Positions 17,209-25,226 of a stretch of DNA of 26,423 nt are shown piece after piece. Source of the DNA: Gemmatimonadota bacterium (lineage in GTDB: Bacteria > Gemmatimonadota > Gemmatimonadetes > Gemmatimonadales > Gemmatimonadaceae). The stretch spans positions 1-26,423 of the forward strand of contig JAQBPZ010000358.1 in the NCBI GenBank assembly GCA_028287225.1, given 5' to 3'. How positions within the stretch are numbered: position 1 is the first letter of the stretch; each line of letters opens with the position of its first letter. The position numbers and the translations under genes were made by a program. The notes under the pieces are model-generated. The model was not told where the DNA came from and did not search any database. It saw only the letters and a program-made list of their open reading frames with translations.

Positions 17209-17234
17209 CCCGGGAGGGTGCAGTCCCTCCCGGG
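17209..17234 (-). terminator. Stem-loop downstream of SusD
   Basis: A perfect 10-bp stem CCCGGGAGGG (17209-17218) / CCCTCCCGGG (17225-17234) with a 6-base loop lies 10 bp after the SusD stop. There is no T-run on the minus strand. It probably ends or attenuates the susCD transcript and separates it from the TctC operon. Confidence 0.65.
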
Positions 17235-17244
17235 CGCGCGCCGC

Positions 17245-18501
17245 TCAGCGGCCGTTCGTCTCCGACGAGGGGAGCGGCAGGCAGGTGCGGTCGCCGTAGG
17301 GGACGCCCTTCTGGTTCTTGCCCGTCGCGAAGGAATACGGCGCGCCGTAGCGCAGGATGTCGCCGATGCGGTGCCCGTCGAAGAACAGCGTGCGGCGGCG
17401 CTCCTCCTGCACGTCGGCGGCCGAGCCCGTGCCCGTGTACGCCGGCAGCGAATACTTCGTGCGGATGTTGTTGATGGCCGTGACCGCGCTCGCCGGGTCG
17501 GCCTCCGCGATGATGAGCTGCGCTTCGTCCCACGTGGCGATGGGCATCGGCGAGTCGAGCGCCGTGTACTTGAGCTGCAGGAACAGTGGCGTGGTGCCAT
17601 CCTGGCCCTTCGGGCGCTTGGGATCGGTGCCCACCGGCACGCGCTTGTCGGCGACGCCGCCCACGGTGAGGCCCTGGTATTCCGGCGCCACCGACTCGTG
17701 CGCGTTGATGGTGGTGGCGGCCACCGCGGTATTGTAGCGGCGCACCGGCTGGGTGTTGTACGTGGCCAGGAAGGCGAACGTGGACGACGTCACCTGCCGC
17801 GCATCCTGTGCCGCGCCGGCGAGGTTCCTGAGGTCGAGCCGCACGCGTGCCCGTCCCACGAGGGATGCGTTGCGTGCGGTGGCATTGCCGGCGGTGGTGG
17901 CGAGGTCGATGGCGCGGGTGAAGCGCGCCTCCGCGATGGCGAGCGCCGCCGCCGGCGTGATCAGCGGCTCCGGGCCCGTGGCCACCTGGCAGTACGCCTC
18001 GGCCAGGAGGGTGTACGTGAACCCGGCGTAGGTGAGCGCGGTGGCGGTGAGCGTCGCGCGCGTCGGCACCTGGGTGTCCGTGAAGCCGTCGAGCGTGGCC
18101 ACCGCCTGCTCGGCCTGGAAGCGCGCGGTCTGCAGCGGCACGTAGAGCGCGTAGTTGCCGAGCGTGGCGGCGGCGCTCTGGCAGGGCAGCACGCCGTTGT
18201 CGTAGCTGGACGTCCGTGCCCCCCAGCCGACGACCTCGCCGTTGGAGGAGCTGTTGAGCGTCTCGTTGGCCCAGAGGCCGGTATCGTGGACGTATTCGGA
18301 GAAGGCGCACTCGAAGTCCGCCTGCGCGCCGTTCACGAGCGTGGAGGAGAGCCCCGGATTGGTGAGCGCGGTCTCCGGCACCTTGCCGGGCAGCGACACG
18401 TCGAGCACTCCCTGGCACGCCTGCAGCAGCTGCATGCTGGCCATCGCGACGAGCGCGGCGCCGCGGCGCAGCGTGCGGCGCCTGTGGAATTGAGCGTACA
18501 T
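17245..18501 (-). CDS. SusD/RagB-family substrate-binding outer-membrane lipoprotein
   Basis: This is a 418-residue SusD-like protein. The leader ends QLLQACQG, so Cys29 is the lipid anchor on the outer membrane. The TPR-like helical core is visible (LPGKVPETALTNPGL, AEAYCQVATG, ARFTRAIDLA, LVGRARVRLDL), as is the typical end section DEAQLIIAEADPASAVTAIN then VQEERRRTLFFDGHRIGDIL. It caps the SusC barrel and delivers substrate. It is shorter than Bacteroidota SusD (often 500 or more residues), which is common for the short SusD/RagB group. The ATG at 18501 has an AGGGA site 8 bases upstream and lies 50 bp after the susC stop, as expected for one operon. Substrate is unknown. Confidence 0.92.
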   Translation of the reverse strand: MYAQFHRRRTLRRGAALVAMASMQLLQACQGVLDVSLPGKVPETALTNPGLSSTLVNGAQADFECAFSEYVHDTGLWANETLNSSSNGEVVGWGARTSSYDNGVLPCQSAAATLGNYALYVPLQTARFQAEQAVATLDGFTDTQVPTRATLTATALTYAGFTYTLLAEAYCQVATGPEPLITPAAALAIAEARFTRAIDLATTAGNATARNASLVGRARVRLDLRNLAGAAQDARQVTSSTFAFLATYNTQPVRRYNTAVAATTINAHESVAPEYQGLTVGGVADKRVPVGTDPKRPKGQDGTTPLFLQLKYTALDSPMPIATWDEAQLIIAEADPASAVTAINNIRTKYSLPAYTGTGSAADVQEERRRTLFFDGHRIGDILRYGAPYSFATGKNQKGVPYGDRTCLPLPSSETNGR

Positions 18502-18551
18502 GATGGATTCCCTGTGGTATGGGCCGGGCACCGCCCGGCCGACGACGGAGG

Positions 18552-21500
18552 CTAGAAGCCGAGGCGGACGGTGAGGACGACCTGCGAGCTGGGCGGGATC
18601 GTGGTCTGGAACCGCGCGGCGGTCTCCGCTCCTGGCGGACGCTGCTCGGGATCGAAGATCTGCGTGCCGTAGATGGAGTCCTGCGCGCGCCAGAGGATCG
18701 CCACGTTGCGCCAGGCGCCGGTGAGCGATGCGTTGGTCGCGCCGAACCGGGCGGCCATGGCCGGCGGCAGGGTGTAGCTCGCGGACAGCTCGCGCAGCTT
18801 CGCGAAGCCGGCGTCGAAGAAGCCGAGCGGCGGACGGCCCACGGAGCCCTGGTAGGCGGCGAAGACGGGATCCACCGGTCCGCTCACCGGGTTGGCCATC
18901 GCGGTGTTCTGGAAGTTCTGGTGGTTCGCCTCGATGGAGCCGTCCTCGTACGTCATGCCCGTCTGGAAGTCCGTGAGCGCGGACAGCTGGAGGTGCTTGA
19001 ACAGCGTGAAGGTGTTCGTCACGCTGCCGAGGCGCGTGGGGGTCGGCTGCCCGTAGTAGACGAGCGGCGCGCTGGCGCAGGCGACCGTTCCGCCGGCGCC
19101 GTCGTCGCACAGCACGTTCTGCAGCGCGCCGGACGAGGAGTAGTTCGCGCTGACCACGCGCTTCCAGAAGAACGAGCCGACGGAGTAGCCCTCGCGGTTG
19201 TACTGGTCGATGGCGTTGCCGCTGTTCACGATGCCGATGGGCGGCAGGCCGCCGAGGCTCTCGATGGTGTTGTGCGCGGTGGCGAAGTTGACGCCCAGGT
19301 CCCAGCCGAAGCGCGGCATCTCCAGGACGCGCGCGTTGACGCCGATCTCCAGTCCCGAGGCCGACACGCGGCCGAGGTTCACCACGCGGACGCCGGGGAA
19401 CCCGACGGAGGGCTGGTTGGGCGCGCGGACGATGGCGTCCTTGGTGATGCGGTTGTAGTGCGTGAAGGTGGCCGTGATCCGGTCGTCGAGCAGGCCGAGG
19501 TCGAAGCCCGCTTCCAGCTCCTCGCCGCGCTCGGGACGGAGCGCCGGGTTGCCGAGCGAGCCCGGCGTGAGCACGGGGTTGCCGCCGGGACCGGTGGTGG
19601 GCGTGTAGAGGGTGATGGCGTCGAAGGCATCGGGCTGCTGGCCGGCCTGGCCCCAGGCCGCGCGGAGCCGCAGCGAGTTGACGGACCCGATGCGCCAGAA
19701 CGGCTCCTCGCTCACCACCCAGGCGCCGCTCAGCTTGGGATAGTACGCCGCCTTGTAGTCCTTGCCGAAGGCGCTGTTGGCGTCGCCGCGGAGCGCGGCG
19801 GTGAGGAACACGCGGTTGCGCCAGCCCACCGCCTCCTGCACGTACATGCCGAGCGTCTTGTTCTCCACGTAGTCCTCGCCCGAGGAGGTCGTGGCCGCAC
19901 CGCCGATGGTCGTGATGTCGGTGGTGGGGAAGTTCTGGCCGTACTCGCTCGCCAGGGTGAACTGCTTGCGGTAGTACTGGGCCCCGAACGACGTTGCCGT
20001 GGTGACCACCGTGTTGTCGGTCTTCGCGGTGGCCGAGTAGTCGAGCGTGGAGTAGTTGGTGGTGACGTTCTCCAGCGTCTTCTCGCCGGTGCCCTTGCTC
20101 CCGAAGAAGTTGACCTGGCCGTCGGGGACGCGCGGGAAGAGGATCTGGTTGGTGGTGCCGCCGTGGTCCACGCCGGCCTTGAGCTGGTGCGTGAGCCACG
20201 CGAACGGGGTGTTCCTGATGTCGATGCCGCCCGTGAAGCGGTTCACCCGGGAGCGCGAGTCGATCAGGCCGGCGACGTCCGGGTTGGCGTAGCGGAAGCC
20301 CTTGGTGGGGCCGCTGAGCAGCGTCGGCTTGCTGTAGGTGATCATGTCCCAGATGCCGAAGCCTTCGGCGGCCTGCGCGAAGCGCGTCTCGTTCTGGATG
20401 AAGTCCAGGTGCGTGTCCACCTGCCACGCCGCGGCCGGGAGCAGCGACAGGTTGGCGCGGCTCGTGGTGGCCTTGACCCAGTTGTAGTCCACGATGCCGG
20501 TGTTGTTCAGCTGGTCGGCGCTCACGAAGTAGCGGGCCTGGTCGGTGCCGCCGCCGAGGCTCGCGTTCACCTGGTGCAGGGCCCCGGTGGTGAAGATGTC
20601 GCGGCCGGTCTGCTCCCTCCATCGGGTGATCATGTTGATGCTGTCGCGCTGCCCGGACACGGAGCTGATGCCGTAGCTGTACGGGATCCGGCCCTCGACG
20701 TTGGGGAGGAAGTTGCCGCCCTCCTTCAGCGTGATGTCGAAGCGCGGCTTGCCGCTGCGGCCGCGCTTCGTGATGATCTGGATGACGCCGTTGGAGGCCT
20801 CGGTTCCGTAGAGCGTCGCCGCCGCCGGTCCCTTGATGATCTCCATGGACTCGATGTCTTCCGGATTGAAGTCGTTCATCCGCGACGCGTAGCGTCCGTT
20901 GCGGATGGCGGGTCCTCCCGCCGGGTTGTTGTCCACGCGCACGCCGTCCACGTACAGGATGGGCTGGTTGGTGAGCGAGAGGCTGGCCGCGCCGCGGATG
21001 CGCACCGCGCTGCCCGAGCCGACGAGGCCCGGGTTCGGGAGGATCATCACGCCGGCGCTCTTCTGCCCGAGCAGCTGCTGCACGTTCACCGCGGGCGACG
21101 TCTCGATCGACTTGGCGACGTCGAGCTTGTCCACGGTGTTGCCGATGGCGCGCATCTGCGTGCCGCCGGCGGTGCCGGTGACGACGACGGCGTCGAGCGC
21201 CAGGGTGGCGCCGGTGAGCGCGAAGTCCACCGTTGCCGACTCGTTGTCGCGGACCGCGACCGTCTGGTCGGTGCTGCCGTAGCCGATCCGCCGCGCGCGG
21301 ATGCGGACGCTGCCGGCGGGCACGCCGACGAGCCGATAGTGGCCCTGCGCATCGGTGACGGCGCCGATGCCGGTGCCCACCACGATCACCTGCGCCGCCG
21401 CGACGGGCTGATGGCTCGCGGCGTCGGTGACGGTGCCGGTGACGATGCCCGCCGGAGCGGAGGGGCGCAGGCGTGGGGCGCCGGCGACAGGGGCGGCAGC

Positions 21501-21575
21501 AGCGGCGCGCGGCACGGTGAGCGCGGCGGCACAGAGCAGCGCGGCCCCCACCACCAACCTGTTGCGATTCGACAT
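18552..21575 (-). CDS. SusC/RagA-family TonB-dependent outer-membrane transporter
   Basis: This is a 1007-residue protein. After a signal peptide (about 1-30) comes a carboxypeptidase-like beta-sandwich (GIVTGTVTDAASHQPVAAAQ ... YRLVGVPAGSVRIRARRIGY), a TonB-box-like LDAVVVTGTAGG, the plug domain (AVRIRGAASLSLTNQPILYV then EIIKGPAAATLYGTEASNGV) and a 22-strand barrel with frequent aromatic turns, ending in VVLTVRLGF with a C-terminal Phe needed for BAM insertion. It imports a large oligomer across the outer membrane with TonB energy, together with the SusD encoded next. The ATG at 21575 has GGGAG about 8 bases upstream. No glycosidase or peptidase is adjacent to reveal the substrate. It is divergent from the beta-propeller gene. 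Confidence 0.94.
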   Translation of the reverse strand: MSNRNRLVVGAALLCAAALTVPRAAAAAPVAGAPRLRPSAPAGIVTGTVTDAASHQPVAAAQVIVVGTGIGAVTDAQGHYRLVGVPAGSVRIRARRIGYGSTDQTVAVRDNESATVDFALTGATLALDAVVVTGTAGGTQMRAIGNTVDKLDVAKSIETSPAVNVQQLLGQKSAGVMILPNPGLVGSGSAVRIRGAASLSLTNQPILYVDGVRVDNNPAGGPAIRNGRYASRMNDFNPEDIESMEIIKGPAAATLYGTEASNGVIQIITKRGRSGKPRFDITLKEGGNFLPNVEGRIPYSYGISSVSGQRDSINMITRWREQTGRDIFTTGALHQVNASLGGGTDQARYFVSADQLNNTGIVDYNWVKATTSRANLSLLPAAAWQVDTHLDFIQNETRFAQAAEGFGIWDMITYSKPTLLSGPTKGFRYANPDVAGLIDSRSRVNRFTGGIDIRNTPFAWLTHQLKAGVDHGGTTNQILFPRVPDGQVNFFGSKGTGEKTLENVTTNYSTLDYSATAKTDNTVVTTATSFGAQYYRKQFTLASEYGQNFPTTDITTIGGAATTSSGEDYVENKTLGMYVQEAVGWRNRVFLTAALRGDANSAFGKDYKAAYYPKLSGAWVVSEEPFWRIGSVNSLRLRAAWGQAGQQPDAFDAITLYTPTTGPGGNPVLTPGSLGNPALRPERGEELEAGFDLGLLDDRITATFTHYNRITKDAIVRAPNQPSVGFPGVRVVNLGRVSASGLEIGVNARVLEMPRFGWDLGVNFATAHNTIESLGGLPPIGIVNSGNAIDQYNREGYSVGSFFWKRVVSANYSSSGALQNVLCDDGAGGTVACASAPLVYYGQPTPTRLGSVTNTFTLFKHLQLSALTDFQTGMTYEDGSIEANHQNFQNTAMANPVSGPVDPVFAAYQGSVGRPPLGFFDAGFAKLRELSASYTLPPAMAARFGATNASLTGAWRNVAILWRAQDSIYGTQIFDPEQRPPGAETAARFQTTIPPSSQVVLTVRLGF

Positions 21576-21843
21576 GACGTGGCTCCCGAGCTTTGGGGAG
21601 GAGGTGCGGCGGGCGAGCGGCATGGCTCTCACGCGAAGGTGGGACTGCGGATGGAGCGACGCGAACGTGGCTTGTTCCGTCCAGCGACGAACGCCGGATT
21701 TCAGCACGGGCGGCAACCTAGCAGTGCCGTACCTAGACAGGACATGAACGAGAACGGCGACGTTGCGGCCGGCTCGCGCATGTCGTACGGTGCGTCGCCC
21801 GCCGCGGCCCGTCGCCGCCGGCCGTCATCCACCGCGAGGATCC

Positions 21844-22935
21844 GTGCCCACGCTCTTCCCACCTCTCGCGCCGACGCCACCCGCGCGTCGTCTCGCCGCC
21901 CTGCTCCTCGCGCTCGCCGCCGCCGTGGCGAGCGCACCCTCCGCCCTCGCGGCGCAGGGGATGTATCACCTGGAGTCCGCGGTCACGCTGCCCGGCGTCG
22001 ATCCCAGCTGGGACTACCTGACTCTCGAACCATCGCGCGGCCGACTGTACATCGGGCGCCGTGCCGCCGGCGTCACGGTCTACGACGTGGCGGCGGGACG
22101 TGTGGTGGCGGTCATCGCGCAGTCGGAGGGCGCGAATGCCACGACGCTCGCGCCGCACGTCGACCGCGGCTTCACGGTGAACGAGGACGGCACGGTGACG
22201 ATGTTCGAGCTCTCCACGCTGCGCACGCTCTCGCGCAGCAAGGTGGGCGAGGACGCGGATGCGGCGGTGTACGAGCCGGTGACGCGGCAGGTGGCGGTGA
22301 CCCAGGGCGACAGCCACCGCATCGCGCTGCTCGATGCGGCCACGGGCCGAGTGGCCGGCGCGGTCATCACGCGCAGCAGCAAGCTGGATGGCGCCGCGGC
22401 GGACGGCACGGGCGGCGTGTTCGTCGCGGAGCGGGACCGCAACGCGGTGCTGCACGTGGACGCGCGCCAGCGCCGCATCTCGGCCGAGTGGCCGGTGCCG
22501 GGCTGCAGCGAGCCGACGGGGCTGGCGTACGATCGCGAGCGCGCGCGGATCTTCGTCGGGTGCCGCGGCGGGCACCCGGTGCTCGCGGTGCTCGACGCGC
22601 GTCGCGGAACGGTGGTGGCGCGCATGCCGATCGGCCGCGGCAACGACGGCGTGATCTACGACGCCGGCACGCGCCGCGTCTACACGTCCAACGGCGTGGA
22701 TGCCAACCTCGTGATCTTCGATCAGGTGGACGCCGACCACTACCGGCTCGCCGACGCGCCCACGACGCGGCCCTTCGCGCGCACGATGGCGTTCGATCCG
22801 TCCACGAAGCGCATCTATCTCGTGACCGCCGAGGGCACGGTGGACGTGCGACGCGCGCGCCGGACGAGCGTGTCGGCGTTCTATCCCAACCGCTACTTCG
22901 ACGACACCTTCACCCTGCTGACGTACGCGCCGTGA
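21844..22935 (+). CDS. Secreted YncE-like beta-propeller protein
   Basis: This is a 363-residue exported protein. The signal peptide has a long hydrophobic core (RRLAALLLALAAAVASAPSA) with cleavage after LAA or SALA. The rest is a series of about 40-residue repeats with RGRLYIGRRAAGVTVYDVAA, ATGRVAGAV, ARIFVGCRGGHPVLAVLDAR and TRRVYTSNGVDANLVIFDQV patterns, as in YncE and 40-residue YVTN propellers. These bind DNA or partner proteins or have unknown roles; no catalytic motif is seen. GTG 21844 follows GAGGA at 21836-21840; the ATG at 21763 would put an Arg/Pro-rich stretch before the signal peptide. It is divergent from susC and convergent with the kinase gene (18 bp apart). Confidence 0.8.
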   Translation: MPTLFPPLAPTPPARRLAALLLALAAAVASAPSALAAQGMYHLESAVTLPGVDPSWDYLTLEPSRGRLYIGRRAAGVTVYDVAAGRVVAVIAQSEGANATTLAPHVDRGFTVNEDGTVTMFELSTLRTLSRSKVGEDADAAVYEPVTRQVAVTQGDSHRIALLDAATGRVAGAVITRSSKLDGAAADGTGGVFVAERDRNAVLHVDARQRRISAEWPVPGCSEPTGLAYDRERARIFVGCRGGHPVLAVLDARRGTVVARMPIGRGNDGVIYDAGTRRVYTSNGVDANLVIFDQVDADHYRLADAPTTRPFARTMAFDPSTKRIYLVTAEGTVDVRRARRTSVSAFYPNRYFDDTFTLLTYAP

Positions 22936-22953
22936 GGCGCGCCGCTCCAGCCA

Positions 22954-24384
22954 TCAGGGCACGCCTGGCAGGACGAGGGTGAAGACGGTGCCGTGCGGGC
23001 CCGACGACGTGAGCTCCAGGCTGCCCCCGTGTGCGCGGGCGATGCGCCACGCGATGGACAGCCCGAGCCCCGCACCGCCGGAGAGGGATCGGGTCCGCGC
23101 GGCGTCCGCGCGATAGAAACGGTCGAACACGTGCGGCCGGGCGTCCTCGGGAATCCCCGTGCCGGTGTCCGTGACCCGCACGAGGTGGCGCCCGTCGGCG
23201 GTCTCGAGCTCCACCCGCACCGCCCCACCGGCGGGGGTGTACTTGATCGCGTTGTCGAGGAGATTGGTGACGATGCGGTCCACGAGCTCCGGCTCGCCGG
23301 CGCACGGCGCCTCGACGCCCGGATGGAAGTCGAGCGTGAGCCCGCGGTCGAGCGCGAGCGGCCGGATGCGGGCCACGCAGTCCATCAGGAGCTCCTCGAG
23401 ATAGAAGCGCGCGGGCTGGAGGATGTGCTCGTCGGCGTCGAGACGGGCCAGGGTGAACAGGTCGTCCACGGTCACGCTGAGCCGGCGCGCGTCGTCACGC
23501 ACCTGCTCCAGCGAGCGCTCGTATTCCTGCGTCGTCCGCGGGCTGGAGAGCGTGACGCTCGCCTCGGCCCGCAGGCTCGCGAGCGGCGTGCGCAGCTCGT
23601 GCGATGCGTCGGCCATGAACTGCCGCTGCATCACGAACGATCGCTCCAGCCGGCCGAGCATGTCGTTGAACACCGTCGCCAGCTCGTCCATCTCGTCGCC
23701 GGTGTTCCGCACCGCGAGGCGCGCGTCGAGGCTGTCGGAGTCGATGGACGACGCGCGGCGCCCCATGTCGACGACCGCCGCGAAGCTGCGACGCGCCAGG
23801 AAGTAGCCGCCGAGTCCGGCGAGCACCAGCGCCAGGGGGATGGAGATCGCCGTCGCCTCGAGGAACGACGTGAGGAAGGCCTGCTCCCATTTCCGCGTGG
23901 CGAGCGCCACGATCGTGAAGCTCTGGTCGCCCACGGTGAAGCTCGTGGCGTAGCCGCGCACCTGCTGGCCACCCGCGCTCACGGTGGCGTACGTGGACCG
24001 GCCTGGCGTGAGCGAGGCGAAGAGCGGATGGATCGGCGAGTCGTCGGCGTCGTCGATGGCCGAGATGGCGCGCGTCAGCGCATCGCGAGTGGAATCGGAG
24101 ATCGCGAGCAGGCTGTGGTGGCCGCCATACACGAGCACGCGCCGTCCGCTGAAGCGGAACTCGCGCGCCACGTCCTGCACCGCGTCGTCGGCGCTCCGGT
24201 TCGCGCGCACCTCGGCGAGCACCGCCTGGCGAAAGGCGGTCACCGCGTCGGCGAGCGAGCGGTCGATGCGCTCCTCGGTGAGCCGCTGCAGGAAGATCCA
24301 GGCCGCCACCGTGAACGTGACGAGCACCAGTGCCAGCACCAGCGTGTGCCACAGGGCGAGGCGCGTCCGGACCGACCGCGGCAT
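22954..24384 (-). CDS. EnvZ/QseC-type membrane sensor histidine kinase
   Basis: This is a 476-residue kinase. Helix 1 (about 11-33) and helix 2 (about 172-195) bracket a ~135-residue periplasmic sensor domain of no recognised type. HAMP follows (about 196-250), then HisKA with DASHELRTPLASL (His262), and HATPase with NLLDNAIKYTP, DTGTGIPE, FDRFYRAD and GAGLGLSIA. It phosphorylates the OmpR-type regulator encoded just upstream. ATG 24384 is 20 bp after the regulator stop; GTG 24408 overlaps that stop (GTGA) and would add 8 residues, which is also plausible and would indicate tight coupling. The signal sensed is unknown. Confidence 0.92.
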   Translation of the reverse strand: MPRSVRTRLALWHTLVLALVLVTFTVAAWIFLQRLTEERIDRSLADAVTAFRQAVLAEVRANRSADDAVQDVAREFRFSGRRVLVYGGHHSLLAISDSTRDALTRAISAIDDADDSPIHPLFASLTPGRSTYATVSAGGQQVRGYATSFTVGDQSFTIVALATRKWEQAFLTSFLEATAISIPLALVLAGLGGYFLARRSFAAVVDMGRRASSIDSDSLDARLAVRNTGDEMDELATVFNDMLGRLERSFVMQRQFMADASHELRTPLASLRAEASVTLSSPRTTQEYERSLEQVRDDARRLSVTVDDLFTLARLDADEHILQPARFYLEELLMDCVARIRPLALDRGLTLDFHPGVEAPCAGEPELVDRIVTNLLDNAIKYTPAGGAVRVELETADGRHLVRVTDTGTGIPEDARPHVFDRFYRADAARTRSLSGGAGLGLSIAWRIARAHGGSLELTSSGPHGTVFTLVLPGVP

Positions 24385-24404
24385 CCACTCCCGGCGCGGG
24401 AGCC

Positions 24405-25103
24405 TCACCGCGACTCGGCCTGGCCCGCGCCGGGCCGCGCCAGAAAGTAGCCGGCCCCGCGGCGCGTCTGGATCAGCGGCTGCCGTCCGGGGCCGTCGAT
24501 CTTCTTGCGGAGCCGGTTGATGTAGACCTCCACCGCGTTCGAGCTGGGATCGTGGTTCTCGTCCCACACGTGCTCGGTGAGCTCGGCCCGGCCGATCACG
24601 CGGCCGGCATTGCGGGCGAGATAGGCGAGGAGGGTGAACTCCTTGGTGGTGAGATCCACCGGCACACCCGCACGGCTCACGCGCTGCGCCAGGAAGTCGA
24701 TCTCCAGGTCGGCGAGCCGGTAGGTGGGGTCGTCCACCCGATCGCCCCGGCGCCGCATGAGGGCACGCACGCGGGCGAGCAGCTCCTCGAACTCGAAGGG
24801 CTTGGGGAGATAGTCGTCCGCGCCGCTGTCCAGGCCATGCACGCGGTCCTCCGTGCGGCCGCGCGCGGTGAGCATCAGGATGCGCACCGCCGACCCGGCG
24901 TGCCGGATCCGGCGGCAGACCTCCAGCCCGTCCACCTTCGGCAGGCTGAGGTCCAGGATGATGACGTCGTACGGGGTGATGCTCGCCTGGTACAACGCGC
25001 TCTCGCCGTCGCCAGCCACGTCGACGACGTACGCATGCTCGCGAAGTCCGCGCGCCACCGCCGCCGAGAGGCCGGCATCGTCCTCCACGACAAGGAATCT
25101 CAT
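24405..25103 (-). CDS. OmpR/PhoB-family response regulator
   Basis: This 232-residue regulator has a receiver domain with acidic pocket EDD (7-9), phosphoacceptor Asp51 (IILDLSLPKVDG), Thr79 and Lys101 (YLPKPF). The winged-helix DNA-binding domain (about 130-225) has VDLTTKEFTLLAYLARN, the recognition helix in SSNAVEVYINRLRKKID and the RRGAGYFL wing. It is the first gene of a two-gene operon with the sensor kinase. The ATG at 25103 has no clear ribosome site, so a short or leaderless 5' end is possible. Targets are unknown; the neighbouring propeller and SusCD genes are candidates by position only. Confidence 0.95.
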   Translation of the reverse strand: MRFLVVEDDAGLSAAVARGLREHAYVVDVAGDGESALYQASITPYDVIILDLSLPKVDGLEVCRRIRHAGSAVRILMLTARGRTEDRVHGLDSGADDYLPKPFEFEELLARVRALMRRRGDRVDDPTYRLADLEIDFLAQRVSRAGVPVDLTTKEFTLLAYLARNAGRVIGRAELTEHVWDENHDPSSNAVEVYINRLRKKIDGPGRQPLIQTRRGAGYFLARPGAGQAESR

Positions 25104-25226
25104 GGCACAGAAGGTACGGAGGTACGTTGGGGGGGACAGGGGACGACGCCCGACTGCCCGGACGAGATGATGGCCGCCTTGCCGTCTCCCTTATCCCTCG
25201 CCCCTCGCACCCGTATCTTCTTCCGC

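Noticed and set aside
18502..20622. Upstream extension of the SusD frame to 1125 residues
   Set aside because: It overlaps susC in another frame. The lipoprotein leader at 18501 with a good ribosome site is the real start.
18519..22982. A 1487-codon open frame on the plus strand
   Set aside because: It runs antisense to susC and susD, which have clear domains, signal peptides and ribosome sites. Its translation is Arg/Gly/Val-rich shadow sequence typical of high-GC antisense frames.
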